Source: Parabacteroides sp. (GTDB lineage: Bacteria > Bacteroidota > Bacteroidia > Bacteroidales > Tannerellaceae). Taken from it: 37,606 nucleotides of DNA. Shown here in pieces: positions 8,014-16,967 of the stretch. Each line of letters opens with the position of its first letter. Position 1 is the first letter of the stretch. The position numbers were made by a program, and so were the translations under genes. The stretch is taken from NCBI GenBank assembly GCA_028707405.1, contig JAQWBH010000011.1, positions 1-37,606 on the forward strand, read 5' to 3'. The notes beneath the pieces are model-generated. The model worked only from the letters and a program-made list of their open reading frames with translations, made no database searches and was not told the DNA's origin.

Positions 8014-8945
8014 CAGATCTTAATTCGTTTGATATTCAGCATGCTTAGATTTGATGTTCCTAAATGCATAGCTTCACCATTTTTGATATGAGAAACAGCT
8101 GCCAAGTCTAATTTCTTAACTTGGTTAAACAATTTCAGTGATGCCGTATCGACAGCAATGATATCAGGCGATACGATTAAAGATTTCAATGTGGCAACGT
8201 CAGCCGCACTTTGTCCCTGCGGGCCGTTTTGAAACATAATACGATAGGCATCGACAATATTTAGTACCGGCCTTTTTTGCCACGTACAGATATCTGCAAT
8301 GCATTGCTGTAAGTCATGCTTATGAAAATCCCGTCTGTCCCAAACGATTCCCATAAAGTTTTTCATGGCACAAGTTAATTTCGCTCCACCATGATTTTTA
8401 AGAATGGGAACATTAATCCATGCATCTGCCTCTATCAATGCTTCATGAATTTTCACTTCTTTCAGGTTTTTACCATTAGGCAGTGCAACTTCCTTGTAGT
8501 ATTTCTCGTCATTAGCCGGTACAATAATACCTCCTGCATTTTTAACAGCAGTTGCAATTCCGCTAGTAGAGTAACATTTCTGCCAGTTGTCGCATGTATG
8601 ATCGAAGACGGTGACCTTTGATGCTCCTGCCTGAATACATTTTTTAACCAATGCTCCGACCAATTGTGGATTGGTGTTCCCGGCCAGTTCGGGCGTACGG
8701 TCCCAGCCAATATTTGGTTTGATAACGACTTTTTGTCCTTTCTTGATATATTTTCCGATTCCACCTATTGCACTCAAAGCTTTTTCTAGCATAACCTCTG
8801 GTTCTCCACCCATGACAGCCACCATATCAGGTGCTTTTTCTACAGCAATGGAATTTGTTGACAGCGCAGCATTTAACCCTTCAAAGTTTATTGATAATGC
8901 AGCTCCTGCAATTACACTTGTTTTTAGGAAATCACGACGTTTCAT
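8013..8945 (-). CDS. DUF362 family protein with Tat signal
   Basis: This 310-residue protein begins with a textbook twin-arginine leader (MKRRDFLKTSVIAGAALS), which predicts folded export to the periplasm. The rest is a DUF362 domain: VVIKPNIGWD near residue 72, then a central block with KNHGGAKLTCAMKNFMG and a C-terminal NIVDAYRIM...GPQG segment. DUF362 proteins are often found with, or fused to, ferredoxin domains, and here the partner is the next gene, overlapping by one base (TGATG). The biochemical role of the family is not established. A redox maturation or electron-transfer function is inferred from the context only. A TACCTTTG promoter element lies 30 bases upstream. Confidence 0.9.
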   Translation of the reverse strand: MKRRDFLKTSVIAGAALSINFEGLNAALSTNSIAVEKAPDMVAVMGGEPEVMLEKALSAIGGIGKYIKKGQKVVIKPNIGWDRTPELAGNTNPQLVGALVKKCIQAGASKVTVFDHTCDNWQKCYSTSGIATAVKNAGGIIVPANDEKYYKEVALPNGKNLKEVKIHEALIEADAWINVPILKNHGGAKLTCAMKNFMGIVWDRRDFHKHDLQQCIADICTWQKRPVLNIVDAYRIMFQNGPQGQSAADVATLKSLIVSPDIIAVDTASLKLFNQVKKLDLAAVSHIKNGEAMHLGTSNLSMLNIKRIKI

Positions 8946-8975
8946 TGTTTGTTATGTATTTAGTTTTTAATTTAA

Positions 8976-8983
8976 CAAAGGTA
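8976..8983 (-). promoter_or_regulatory. -7 promoter element of the DUF362/ferredoxin operon
   Basis: TACCTTTG on the minus strand is a perfect TAnnTTTG element, with its last base 31 bases before the ATG at 8945. It lies back to back with a plus-strand element at 9006-9013, so the 87-base gap holds divergent promoters. Confidence 0.55.
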
Positions 8984-9005
8984 AGTAAATTTCCAAATTG
9001 TGATG

Positions 9006-9013
9006 TATATTTG
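9006..9013 (+). promoter_or_regulatory. -7 promoter element of the DUF2971-like gene
   Basis: TATATTTG is a perfect TAnnTTTG element ending 20 bases before the ATG at 9033. A canonical -33 box is not obvious. Confidence 0.5.
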
Positions 9014-9032
9014 AAGCAAAAATATATTTAGG

Positions 9033-9824
9033 ATGAAGTTATATTCATATCTGACATTAGAATCGTTCGTGGAAGGGGCAAAAAACTCAAGCTTAAAATT
9101 ATTGCCAATGCAGTTATCTAGCTTAATGTATGCTTTTTCCGATAGCAGCGTCGGTTATGGTTTGTCTCTTCTTCGTCATTCCATTCTGCGTTATGAAAAA
9201 GAACAACATGTTTCAAAAGAAAAAAGCAAAAGCGCAATGCCATTCTTTCGCAATCATCGAAAGCTTTTTGTAGGACCGGAGATCGAAATGTATGTTCGTT
9301 CGTTTTACGAAACCCCATTAACTCCTCATGATTTGAAGGACGAAAGGTCATTACTGAAGATTGCTTTTGATTATGAGGTGTTGGTCGATTATTGTCTGAC
9401 AGATAATTGTAATCTGATCCGCTGTAAATATGATGCTGAAGAGTGCATAGAGAATTTTGTTTCTAAATTGAAGGTTGAGTACGACAAAATTTTTTATACG
9501 GAAGAGCATACTGGCTTTAAGTCGGATTCTCAATTCTTTTCGATGTTGTGTAATGCTTCTTTGGAAATGGTTGAATCTCAGTTTAAAGAAGAGAAGGAAT
9601 GGCGTCTGATGCAGTTTTGTGCACCAGAGGACGCTTCTTATCACATGTCTGATGATCAGTTGCTTCCTTATATACAGATATCTGTTCCTTATGATTGCAT
9701 CAGAAGTATAGAATTACTTGATTGGCAGAGCAATGAATCAACATATAGTGCTTTGGCCGGTTTGATGCAGCATATGGGGTTGCCTCCCGAACGTTTCCTG
9801 GAAGGGTTGATTGAAGATGAATGA
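9033..9824 (+). CDS. DUF2971-like protein of unknown function
   Basis: This 263-residue soluble protein has no signal peptide or membrane segment. The N-terminus (MKLYSYLTLESFVEGAKNSS) and the late EKEWRL motif (187-192), followed by a strand and SVPYDCIRSIEL, resemble the DUF2971 family, in which an EWR motif and a C-terminal ILPxxxIxxI segment are typical. The central GF/CF motif region is poorly matched, so the assignment is tentative. DUF2971 proteins are usually accessory genes, and some are found in variable or defence-associated regions. This one stands alone between a divergent operon and a convergent fucosidase gene, with its own promoter and a strong terminator. Confidence 0.8.
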   Translation: MKLYSYLTLESFVEGAKNSSLKLLPMQLSSLMYAFSDSSVGYGLSLLRHSILRYEKEQHVSKEKSKSAMPFFRNHRKLFVGPEIEMYVRSFYETPLTPHDLKDERSLLKIAFDYEVLVDYCLTDNCNLIRCKYDAEECIENFVSKLKVEYDKIFYTEEHTGFKSDSQFFSMLCNASLEMVESQFKEEKEWRLMQFCAPEDASYHMSDDQLLPYIQISVPYDCIRSIELLDWQSNESTYSALAGLMQHMGLPPERFLEGLIEDE

Positions 9825-9836
9825 TAATTATTGATA

Positions 9837-9879
9837 AAAAATCTCCCGGAAAAATTAAAAGCTTTTCCGGGAGATTTTT
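9837..9879. terminator. strong bidirectional hairpin terminator
   Basis: A perfect 17-bp inverted repeat (arms 9837-9853 and 9863-9879, core TCTCCCGGA/TCCGGGAGA) surrounds a 9-base loop. Both arms start or end in A/T runs, so it can end transcription in both directions. It lies between the convergent DUF2971-like and fucosidase genes. Confidence 0.9.
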
Positions 9880-9884
9880 ATTAA

Positions 9885-11186
9885 TCACATATCCAGTTCG
9901 ACTACATAGTCAATATCGGTTGGGACTTCGTTTAGTTTCAAAAGAACTCCTTGCTTGTCTTGAACAAATTTAATTGGTGTTTTGTCTTTGAACAAGACGG
10001 CTTTTTTTACTTTTTGAGAAGTGATTGGAAGGAACAATCCTGTGTCCTTAAGTTCCAGAATATGCACATACAGCTTATTCCCTTTCTGCGTAGTGACACC
10101 CCAGTTGCGAGGAGTCACAATACCTCCGCGTGTTCCATATATTGTTTCACTATATGTTTTCATCCATTCACCCATTTCTTTTAATCGATCAATAGCTAAA
10201 GTCGGAAGTTCTCCATTGGGCTGCGGTCCGATGTTCATCAACAGGTTGGCGTTACGTCCGGCCGCTTTCACAAGATATTGAACCAGCGTTTTAGTCGATT
10301 TATAATTCTGATCAGTAATTCTGTATCCCCACATGCCATTCATTGTTTCACAAGTCTCCAAAGGCAACTGGCTAACGTCTTGTCCGGATAGTCCGGCACT
10401 GTTTTCACCCGGCAGATCACGCTCGAACATTTGAAAGTCTTCACCTGCAAATGGAGTTTCATGATGGTTGTTACCTACAAGGCAAGCCGGTTGAATCTGG
10501 TGTATGGTATTGTATAGTTCAGGTAGATGCCAATCAAAAGTTTTGTTTTGATCCTGATCCCACCATCCATCGAACCATATTGCACCTACTTTACCGTAGT
10601 TACTTAAGAGTTCTGTCAACTGGTCTTTCATAAACTGATTGTAGGTCCCCCATTCGCCATGAGTCTCACGGCCGACCTTAAGCCCCGTGCGCCCTAAAGG
10701 ATAATAATCTGTACGGTGCCAGTCCAATAATGAATAATAGAAATTAATCGTGATTCCCTGTTTATGGCATTCGTCTGCCAACTCTTTGATAATATCGCGT
10801 TTGAAAGGAGAAGCTTTCGTAATGGTGTAATCGGTCACCTTGCTGTCAAACATCGAAAATCCGTCATGATGCCTCGTCGTAATACATATGTATTTAGCTC
10901 CCGAAGCTTTGATTGCAGCAACCCATTCGGCGGCATTGAATTTTGACGGGTAGAATCCTTCAGCCAACTTGGCATATTCTTTGTAATCAATATTACGGTT
11001 GTTCATGATCCATTCTCCGTCAGCCATCATGCTATAAATGCCATAATGAAGAAATATACCGAATTTGTTATCTTGAAACTCTTTTCTTGCTTCAAGATTA
11101 TCTTTTGATGGTATATAATTGCTTTGTCCCAGCATTGGCAGGGATAGTCCGGCTGCCAATAATAAACTTAATAATCTGTTTCTCAT
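9885..11186 (-). CDS. secreted GH29 alpha-L-fucosidase
   Basis: This 433-residue glycoside hydrolase family 29 protein is predicted to release terminal alpha-L-fucose from host glycans or other fucosylated sugars. It has a cleavable signal peptide (MRNRLLSLLLAAGLSLPMLG|Q), so it acts in the periplasm or at the surface. The GH29 fucose-binding block TTRHHDGF (103-110) is intact, and the catalytic nucleophile is D206 in AIWFDGWW. E255 in MFERDLPG is my candidate for the acid/base, though that position varies between GH29 subfamilies. Later blocks WGYR and LLMNIGPQPNG also fit. It stands alone, with no SusC/D neighbour, transporter or other glycosidase, so it is not part of a visible polysaccharide locus here. 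Confidence 0.93.
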   Translation of the reverse strand: MRNRLLSLLLAAGLSLPMLGQSNYIPSKDNLEARKEFQDNKFGIFLHYGIYSMMADGEWIMNNRNIDYKEYAKLAEGFYPSKFNAAEWVAAIKASGAKYICITTRHHDGFSMFDSKVTDYTITKASPFKRDIIKELADECHKQGITINFYYSLLDWHRTDYYPLGRTGLKVGRETHGEWGTYNQFMKDQLTELLSNYGKVGAIWFDGWWDQDQNKTFDWHLPELYNTIHQIQPACLVGNNHHETPFAGEDFQMFERDLPGENSAGLSGQDVSQLPLETCETMNGMWGYRITDQNYKSTKTLVQYLVKAAGRNANLLMNIGPQPNGELPTLAIDRLKEMGEWMKTYSETIYGTRGGIVTPRNWGVTTQKGNKLYVHILELKDTGLFLPITSQKVKKAVLFKDKTPIKFVQDKQGVLLKLNEVPTDIDYVVELDM

Positions 11187-11230
11187 CGTATTGTAACTAT
11201 TTATTGATGATTTATACTACTATCGGAGGA

Positions 11231-11238
11231 CAAATATA
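11231..11238 (-). promoter_or_regulatory. -7 promoter element of the fucosidase gene
   Basis: TATATTTG on the minus strand, about 45 bases before the ATG at 11186; a match to TAnnTTTG. No good -33 box was seen. Confidence 0.5.
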
Positions 11239-11349
11239 TACAAAAAATTAGTCCTAAAGCTATTTGTAAAAAATGATTTTCTTGTCAATTTAGCGACAAA
11301 CTGGCTACATTCTATTCGTTTTGGAACAAAATGAGATGCTTTTCTGTTG

Positions 11350-11357
11350 TAATTTTG
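11350..11357 (+). promoter_or_regulatory. -7 promoter element of the DUF5686 gene
   Basis: TAATTTTG matches TAnnTTTG and lies 46 bases before the ATG at 11404. A TTTG at 11320-11323 is 26 bases upstream, a little too far for the usual 19-21 spacing. Confidence 0.5.
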
Positions 11358-11403
11358 CCCTACTTTTATAAATGATGTTTTGAGTAAAAAAAATAGTTTA
11401 AAC

Positions 11404-13974
11404 ATGGTAATGTTGAAAAGAATAATTATATTAATATTTATTTTGTCTGTTGTCTTCTCTGCTAAAAGTCAGAATATTGTATTGAGAGGTGGCGTTACCG
11501 ATTCGATTACAGGTGAAGGATTACCTTACGTTTCTATTATCTTCAAAGGAACAACGATTGGAACAGCTACTGATGGTAACGGGATGTTTAGTTTTACATC
11601 TTCTACGAAATCTAAATATTTAGAGATTTCATATTTGGGATATGACACAAAAACAATTCGTGTTATACCGGGAAAGATGTCAAATATGCATGTGAAGCTG
11701 GTTCCTTCAGGAATTGCTTTGAATGAAGTGATTGTTAAGCCTAAGCGCGACAAATATTCAAAAAAGGAAAATCCGGCGGTTACTTTTATTAAAGAAGTTA
11801 TTGATCGGCGTGGCGAATTTGATCCGCTTAAACATGATTATTTTCAGTATGAACATTACGAAAAAATGACGTTTGCCATGAATGATTATCAACCGAAGGT
11901 TCGTTCTGATGGGAAACATGGCAAGTTCGATTTTATGGCCGATTTTGTGGATACATTGGATAATCATAAAACGATTCTTCCGATTTCAGAGAAGGAAAAG
12001 TTGGAAATGGTGTATTATCGTAAATCACCTAAATCAGAGAAAAGAATTGTCTCTGGTGATCGTTCAGCAGGTGTTGATGAGATTTTTTCGCGCGATGGCA
12101 TTAAGCAGTTGCTTGATCAGGTCTTTCGTGAGGTCAATATTTTTCAGAACGATATTCCTCTTTTTCTAATGCGGTTTGTAAGTCCGATTTCGACGATTGG
12201 ACCGAATTATTATAAGTATTATCTTTTGGATACAGTACAAGTTAATGGCACCAAATGTTTGGATATGGGATTTGTCCCATTTAATGCAGAAACATTTGGG
12301 TTTACCGGCCACCTTTATGTAACACTCGATTCTACGTATTTTATTCAGAAGGTCTTACTTAATGTACCTAAAAATATCAATCTGAACTTTGTTTATGGCA
12401 TGACAATTGAACAGACTTTTGATCGAACATCCGATGGTACACGCGTGATTAATAAGGATGATATTACGGTCGATTTTAAGCTGAGTGAAAAATCAAAGGG
12501 AATGTATGCAAGACGTTTGAGTATTTATTCCAAGCAGTCTTTTGATCCGCCAACAGGCGATTTGGCAAATGTTTTTGATAAGAGTGCACCTGTCATTTCG
12601 ATGAAACAAGCTTATCATAGGACAGAAGATTTTTGGAAATCGACTCGTCCGAAAGAGGCGGCTAAAAGAAACCCGAATACAGTCGAACAGTTAATGGCGA
12701 AATTTCGGTCTGTTCCACTTTTTTATGTGACTGAGAAGGTTGTTTCTATACTTGTTTCAGGCTATATTCCAACAAGTACAGATAAGACAAGGAGTAAGTT
12801 TGAATTTGGTCCGGCAAATACGACCGTGAGTTATAATGCTCTTGAAGGGGCACGGTTTCGTGTAGGGGGTACAACAACAACAGCATTTAGTAAGAACTTT
12901 TTTGTCGATACCTATCTGGCTTATGGAGCTGAAGATAAAAAGTTGAAATATGACGGATTGATAGAGTATTCATTTAATGACAGAAAAGCGTACCGCAAAG
13001 AGTATCCTCTTAATTCAATCCGTTTTGAATATATGTATGATATCAATGAGCTTGGGCAAGATTACGTTTATGCTACAAAGGATAATATGTTTCTGGCGTG
13101 GAAACGACAAAATGATTCTCGCGTAACTTATTTGCGTAATGCCGAACTTTCTTATTATCATGAGCTTTATAATGGCTTGGCTTATGGTGCTTCTATTTGT
13201 AATCGACTTGAATATGCCACTAAATATGCAGAATTCAATCGCTATGAACCCGATGGTACATTTTTTCCGATACGCCGTTATGATATGAGTGAATTAGAAT
13301 TGAAAGTGCGTTATGCAAAGAATGAAAAGTTTTATCAAACACGTAATATCCGTTACCCGATAACTTTTGATGCTTTGATTCTTAATGCAAGTCACGTGAT
13401 GGCCGCGAAAAATTTTCTTGGTTCGTCGTACAATTATCAACGTACAGATATAGGCATGCAGAAGCGTTTCTGGTTTTCGGCTTTTGGTTATTTAGATGTT
13501 ATTTCAAAGGCTGGAAAAGTGTGGAGCAAGGTCCCTTATCCGTTGCTGATTCTTCCCAATGTGAACTTGTCGTATACTATTCAACCCGAACAGCTTACAA
13601 ATATGAATGCGATGGAGTTTTTAAGTGATCAGTATTATTTTTGGGATGTAACCTATTACTTGAATGGAAATTTGCTAAATCGTCTTCCATTGATTAAAAA
13701 ACTCAAATGGCGCGAAGTATTTTCGTGTCGCGGAATGGGCGGTAGTTTATCGGATAAGAATAATCCTATGATTTCGGGTGCTGATCATACAGGATTATAT
13801 CAGTTTCCGGAAAACTCATATACGTTCGCTAACCACCCTTATGTAGAAGCTGGTGTCGGCATTGAGAATATTTTTCGCTTTTTGCGTTTGGATTATGTTT
13901 GGCGTATGAACTATCTTGATCATCCTGGTATTCAGAAGAGCGGCATACGTGTATCGGCTAGAATTAATTTCTAA
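11404..13974 (+). CDS. DUF5686 / carboxypeptidase-regulatory-like outer-membrane protein
   Basis: The protein is 856 residues from the ATG at 11404; a TTG at 11380 is open in frame but gives a poorer signal sequence. It has a signal peptide (LKRIIILIFILSVVFSAKSQ), then a carboxypeptidase-regulatory-like beta-sandwich (~24-100; SITGEGLPYVSIIFKGTT, TDGNGMFSF) as found at the N-terminus of SusC proteins, then NEVIV. The remaining ~750 residues are the DUF5686 region, rich in aromatic alternating strands and ending in phenylalanine (RVSARINF), a normal end for an outer-membrane barrel. No TonB-receptor plug was recognised, so it is not a SusC protein. Function is unknown. It is transcribed alone and ends convergently with the Nramp gene. 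Confidence 0.88.
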   Translation: MVMLKRIIILIFILSVVFSAKSQNIVLRGGVTDSITGEGLPYVSIIFKGTTIGTATDGNGMFSFTSSTKSKYLEISYLGYDTKTIRVIPGKMSNMHVKLVPSGIALNEVIVKPKRDKYSKKENPAVTFIKEVIDRRGEFDPLKHDYFQYEHYEKMTFAMNDYQPKVRSDGKHGKFDFMADFVDTLDNHKTILPISEKEKLEMVYYRKSPKSEKRIVSGDRSAGVDEIFSRDGIKQLLDQVFREVNIFQNDIPLFLMRFVSPISTIGPNYYKYYLLDTVQVNGTKCLDMGFVPFNAETFGFTGHLYVTLDSTYFIQKVLLNVPKNINLNFVYGMTIEQTFDRTSDGTRVINKDDITVDFKLSEKSKGMYARRLSIYSKQSFDPPTGDLANVFDKSAPVISMKQAYHRTEDFWKSTRPKEAAKRNPNTVEQLMAKFRSVPLFYVTEKVVSILVSGYIPTSTDKTRSKFEFGPANTTVSYNALEGARFRVGGTTTTAFSKNFFVDTYLAYGAEDKKLKYDGLIEYSFNDRKAYRKEYPLNSIRFEYMYDINELGQDYVYATKDNMFLAWKRQNDSRVTYLRNAELSYYHELYNGLAYGASICNRLEYATKYAEFNRYEPDGTFFPIRRYDMSELELKVRYAKNEKFYQTRNIRYPITFDALILNASHVMAAKNFLGSSYNYQRTDIGMQKRFWFSAFGYLDVISKAGKVWSKVPYPLLILPNVNLSYTIQPEQLTNMNAMEFLSDQYYFWDVTYYLNGNLLNRLPLIKKLKWREVFSCRGMGGSLSDKNNPMISGADHTGLYQFPENSYTFANHPYVEAGVGIENIFRFLRLDYVWRMNYLDHPGIQKSGIRVSARINF

Positions 13975-13977
13975 AAG

Positions 13978-14016
13978 AACGTAGTCTTATAAAAGAGTGA
14001 CTATTAAGACTACGTT
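13978..14016. terminator. inverted repeat, probable bidirectional terminator
   Basis: The perfect 12-bp arms AACGTAGTCTTA (13978-13989) and TAAGACTACGTT (14005-14016) surround a 15-base loop at the junction of two convergent genes. The right arm lies inside the last codons of the minus-strand Nramp gene, and the left arm contains its stop codon. T-runs are short on both sides. Confidence 0.6.
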
Positions 14017-15240
14017 TAGAGCAGTGATGACAGTACCCAATCCAAAGAGTAAGATTTTCATTCCTATACTATTTGCATATTTGCCCATTACTTTACTGTT
14101 TGATGTAAGGTAGACTTGTGCGAAAATAGTAATAGGGAGTTGTACGCTTAGCAACATTTGCGAGACAAGAAGTCCGTTAAGTGGATTATCTATGAAGAAA
14201 ATAAGAATCAACGCAGGTATAAACGACATCAATATACCTACCTTGGAATGTAAATCTTTGTGATGATAGGCTTCTCCAAAGAATCCGGCAAATATGGATG
14301 CGCCTGCAATGCCGCAGGTAATGGTCGATGAAACACCCGCCAGTAACAATGCAGCTGCGAAGATTGTACCGGCATTGCTTCCTACCAAAGGAACCAGCAT
14401 TTCTTGCGCTTGTTCAATTTCGGTAACAGCCGTATGTTGTTTGAAAAACGTGGATGCGGCTAAAATAATCATAGCTGAATTGATGGCCCAGCCGATAGTC
14501 ATTGAAAAGATGGTATCAAATACTTCATATTTGAGTTGCTTTTTGATGGTCTTGTCATCTTCCAGATTCCATTCGCGACTCTGAATAACTTCCGAATGAA
14601 GAAACAGGTTGTGTGGCATCACTACGGCACCTAAAACACTCATGATAATTAGTGTGGAATTAGCAGGAAATGTTGGTTTTACCCAGCCTTGTACCGCCAT
14701 ATTCCAATCAACATCTACCAGCATCAGTTCGTAGAGAAATGAAAGTCCAATAATAGATACAAAGGTGATGATCCACCGTTCAATTTTACTATATGTGTTG
14801 CTGATCAGCATTCCAACACAAACGATAGTGATAATGACTGCACCTGCTTTGAGTGGAATGCTGAATAGCATCTGTAAGGCGATTGCACCACCCAAAATTT
14901 CGGCAAGCGCAGTAGAGATGCTTGCCAGCATTGCTGTTCCCAATATGGGATATCCTATTTTGTGCGGAATATATTTGTTGACAGCTTCAGAAAGACACAA
15001 GCCGGTAACAATGCCAAGGTGTGCTACATTATGCTGGATGATAATTAGGATGATTGATGAGAAAGTAACCATCCAGAGTAAATCATATCCAAACTTTGAA
15101 CCTGCTGCCAAGTTGCTTGCCCAATTTCCCGGATCAATAAACCCGATGGTAACCAGCAATCCCGGACCAATGTATTTTAGCAAGTCTATTGCACCTGATT
15201 TCGGATGGTGATTAAAGTTGAGTTTATCAATAATGTTCAT
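13987..15240 (-). CDS. mntH: Nramp family divalent metal (Mn2+/Fe2+) transporter
   Basis: This is a proton-coupled importer of manganese or ferrous iron in the inner membrane. The metal-binding residues of the family are all in place: D36 and N39 in the TM1 motif DPGNW, and A205 and M208 in the TM6 block AVVMPHNLFLHS. The 417 residues hold eleven hydrophobic segments in the usual Nramp order. The ATG at 15240 has a TATATTTG element about 30 bases upstream. No MntR/Fur gene lies nearby, and I could not recognise a metal-regulator box. Mn versus Fe preference cannot be read from the sequence with certainty, but an alanine and methionine in TM6 is the classic bacterial MntH arrangement. Confidence 0.95.
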   Translation of the reverse strand: MNIIDKLNFNHHPKSGAIDLLKYIGPGLLVTIGFIDPGNWASNLAAGSKFGYDLLWMVTFSSIILIIIQHNVAHLGIVTGLCLSEAVNKYIPHKIGYPILGTAMLASISTALAEILGGAIALQMLFSIPLKAGAVIITIVCVGMLISNTYSKIERWIITFVSIIGLSFLYELMLVDVDWNMAVQGWVKPTFPANSTLIIMSVLGAVVMPHNLFLHSEVIQSREWNLEDDKTIKKQLKYEVFDTIFSMTIGWAINSAMIILAASTFFKQHTAVTEIEQAQEMLVPLVGSNAGTIFAAALLLAGVSSTITCGIAGASIFAGFFGEAYHHKDLHSKVGILMSFIPALILIFFIDNPLNGLLVSQMLLSVQLPITIFAQVYLTSNSKVMGKYANSIGMKILLFGLGTVITALNVVLIVTLL

Positions 15241-15268
15241 TATTCCTTCTATTTACGTATTTGTTGTG

Positions 15269-15276
15269 CAAATATA
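15269..15276 (-). promoter_or_regulatory. -7 promoter element of mntH
   Basis: TATATTTG on the minus strand, 29 bases before the ATG; a match to TAnnTTTG, with a TTG about 18 bases further upstream. Confidence 0.5.
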
Positions 15277-15789
15277 ATCTTTTGTCGGCAAAGGCAATGC
15301 TTCTTGTTGATAAAAACATTTTTTGAAAATAAACTTCTTTTATCCATTGACGGAATTGAATTCGGCCGACTGATGTGCGTATCATAAATCATATACACCC
15401 TTGAAGAATTTGTTTTTTCACTATATTTTTTCAACTCTTATTCACGACCTGTCTTATCTTTTCAGCAGAAGAATATTTACATTTGCTGAAATTTAACCTA
15501 TGCTGAGTATAAAAGTATTTTGAAGGAGCAGTAAATTGTGCATAATAGATCGATTGTTTGTTTATTTATTTATAACATAATTCCGCCAATGATTCAACAT
15601 GATTAATGACAGAAACATTGGATGAATTAAATATGCGCTGAGTTAAGTTTACCAACGTTTTTTCTGTTGCCTTTTTATTTTTACTGATTCTGTAATGTAG
15701 AGATTGGATTATTATAGAATATTACTACAAAATGTAAGATATATCTTTCAATACAATCAGCTACATTCATCGCAATCAAATAAAATTCT

Positions 15790-15797
15790 TATCTTTG
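15790..15797 (+). promoter_or_regulatory. -7 promoter element of nspC; decides the start codon
   Basis: TATCTTTG is a perfect TAnnTTTG element. The in-frame TTG at 15795 lies inside this element and so cannot be the start; the ATG at 15828 is 30 bases downstream. Confidence 0.65.
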
Positions 15798-15827
15798 CCT
15801 CTTGATTTAAATCCGATTACAACAAGA

Positions 15828-16967
15828 ATGATAGATTTTAATGCAATACCTTCGCCGTGCTATGTGATGGAAGAAAAGTTGCTCCGTAGAAATCTGGCAC
15901 TTATCAAGAATGTCAAAGAACGTGCAGGAGTAGATATTATATTGGCTTTTAAGGCTTTTTCTTTATGGAAGGCATTTCCGATTGTGAGGGAATACATTTC
16001 TTATTCAACAGCCAGTTCAAAATATGAAGCAAGATTGGCTTATGAAGAGATGGGCAGTATGGCTCACACATATTCGCCGGCGTATACTGTGACCGATTTC
16101 CCTGAGATATTGAAATATAGCAGTCATATTACGTTTAATTCTCTCTCTCAGTTTGATCGTTTTTATCCTATTGTAAAAGCTTCAGCAAGAAAAGTTTCTT
16201 GCGGTTTGCGCATTAATCCGGAATACTCGGAGGTGAAAACGGCACTTTATAATCCTTGTGCCCCCGGTTCGAGAATGGGGATTGTAAGTGACTTGTTGGG
16301 CGATAAGTTACCCGATGGTATTGAAGGTTTGCATTTTCACACATTGTGCGAATCAACGCCTTATGAACTGGAACGAACGCTGCAAGTTGTTGAAAAACGT
16401 TTTGGACGTTTTTTACCGCAAATGAAGTGGTTGAATATGGGTGGCGGGCACCTTATGACGCGCAAAGATTACGATGTTGAGTATCTCATAGCTCTGTTGC
16501 AAAGGTTTAAAGCCAAATATCCTAACTTATCAATTATCCTTGAACCGGGAAGTGCTTTTGGTTGGCAAACGGGATTTTTGCTTACAACGGTGGTCGATAT
16601 TGTCGAAAACCATGGCATTAAGACAGCCATTATGGATGCATCATTTACATGCCATATGCCCGATTGTTTGGAAATGCCATATAAGCCGGAGATTCGTAAC
16701 GCAACCGATCCTGTTGAAGGGAAACCTACTTATCGTATAGGAGGCAATAGTTGTCTTAGTGGCGACTATATGGGTGAGTGGTCGTTTGAACAACCGCTGA
16801 AGATTGGTGATAAGTTGCTTTTTGAAGACATGATTCATTATACGATTGTTAAAACAAATATGTTCAATGGCATTCCACATCCTGCATTGGCTCTTTGGAG
16901 TAAAGAAGATAAACTGGTCATGTACCGGCAGTTCGGTTATGAAGATTATAAAAGCAGAATGGATTGA
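15828..16967 (+). CDS. nspC: carboxynorspermidine/carboxyspermidine decarboxylase
   Basis: This PLP-dependent decarboxylase of the alanine-racemase fold carries out the last step of the carboxyspermidine route to spermidine, used by gut Bacteroidales in place of the aminopropyltransferase route. The PLP lysine is K42 in ILAFKAFSLW. Other family blocks are the glycine-rich MGGGH, the phosphate-binding LHFHTLCE, and the late catalytic CLSGDYMGEW motif. The length of 379 residues is normal. The start at 15828 is preferred because the upstream TTG overlaps the promoter. The partner carboxyspermidine dehydrogenase gene is not in the window. ftsY follows after 64 bases. Confidence 0.93.
   Translation: MIDFNAIPSPCYVMEEKLLRRNLALIKNVKERAGVDIILAFKAFSLWKAFPIVREYISYSTASSKYEARLAYEEMGSMAHTYSPAYTVTDFPEILKYSSHITFNSLSQFDRFYPIVKASARKVSCGLRINPEYSEVKTALYNPCAPGSRMGIVSDLLGDKLPDGIEGLHFHTLCESTPYELERTLQVVEKRFGRFLPQMKWLNMGGGHLMTRKDYDVEYLIALLQRFKAKYPNLSIILEPGSAFGWQTGFLLTTVVDIVENHGIKTAIMDASFTCHMPDCLEMPYKPEIRNATDPVEGKPTYRIGGNSCLSGDYMGEWSFEQPLKIGDKLLFEDMIHYTIVKTNMFNGIPHPALALWSKEDKLVMYRQFGYEDYKSRMD

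Larger units (their letters stand above)
15241..15827. other. 587-bp intergenic region between divergent mntH and nspC
   Basis: Holds a minus-strand -7 element for mntH (TATATTTG, 15269-15276) and a plus-strand one for nspC (TATCTTTG, 15790-15797). Between them is ~500 bases of AT-rich DNA in which I see no convincing gene. A short minus-strand frame (15249-15434) has no family features. An 8-bp dyad TTTCAGCA/TGCTGAAA with a 16-base spacer lies at 15460-15491, with a further TGCTGA at 15501-15506. Confidence 0.7.

Noticed and set aside
14765..15211. 148-codon plus-strand frame opposite mntH
   Set aside because: Shadow of the Nramp coding frame with no independent support.
15249..15434. 61-codon minus-strand frame upstream of mntH
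   Set aside because: No family features, runs through the mntH promoter, and composition is like intergenic DNA.
15795..15827. TTG start of nspC with 11 extra residues
   Set aside because: The codon overlaps the -7 promoter element, and the ATG at 15828 gives the normal family N-terminus.
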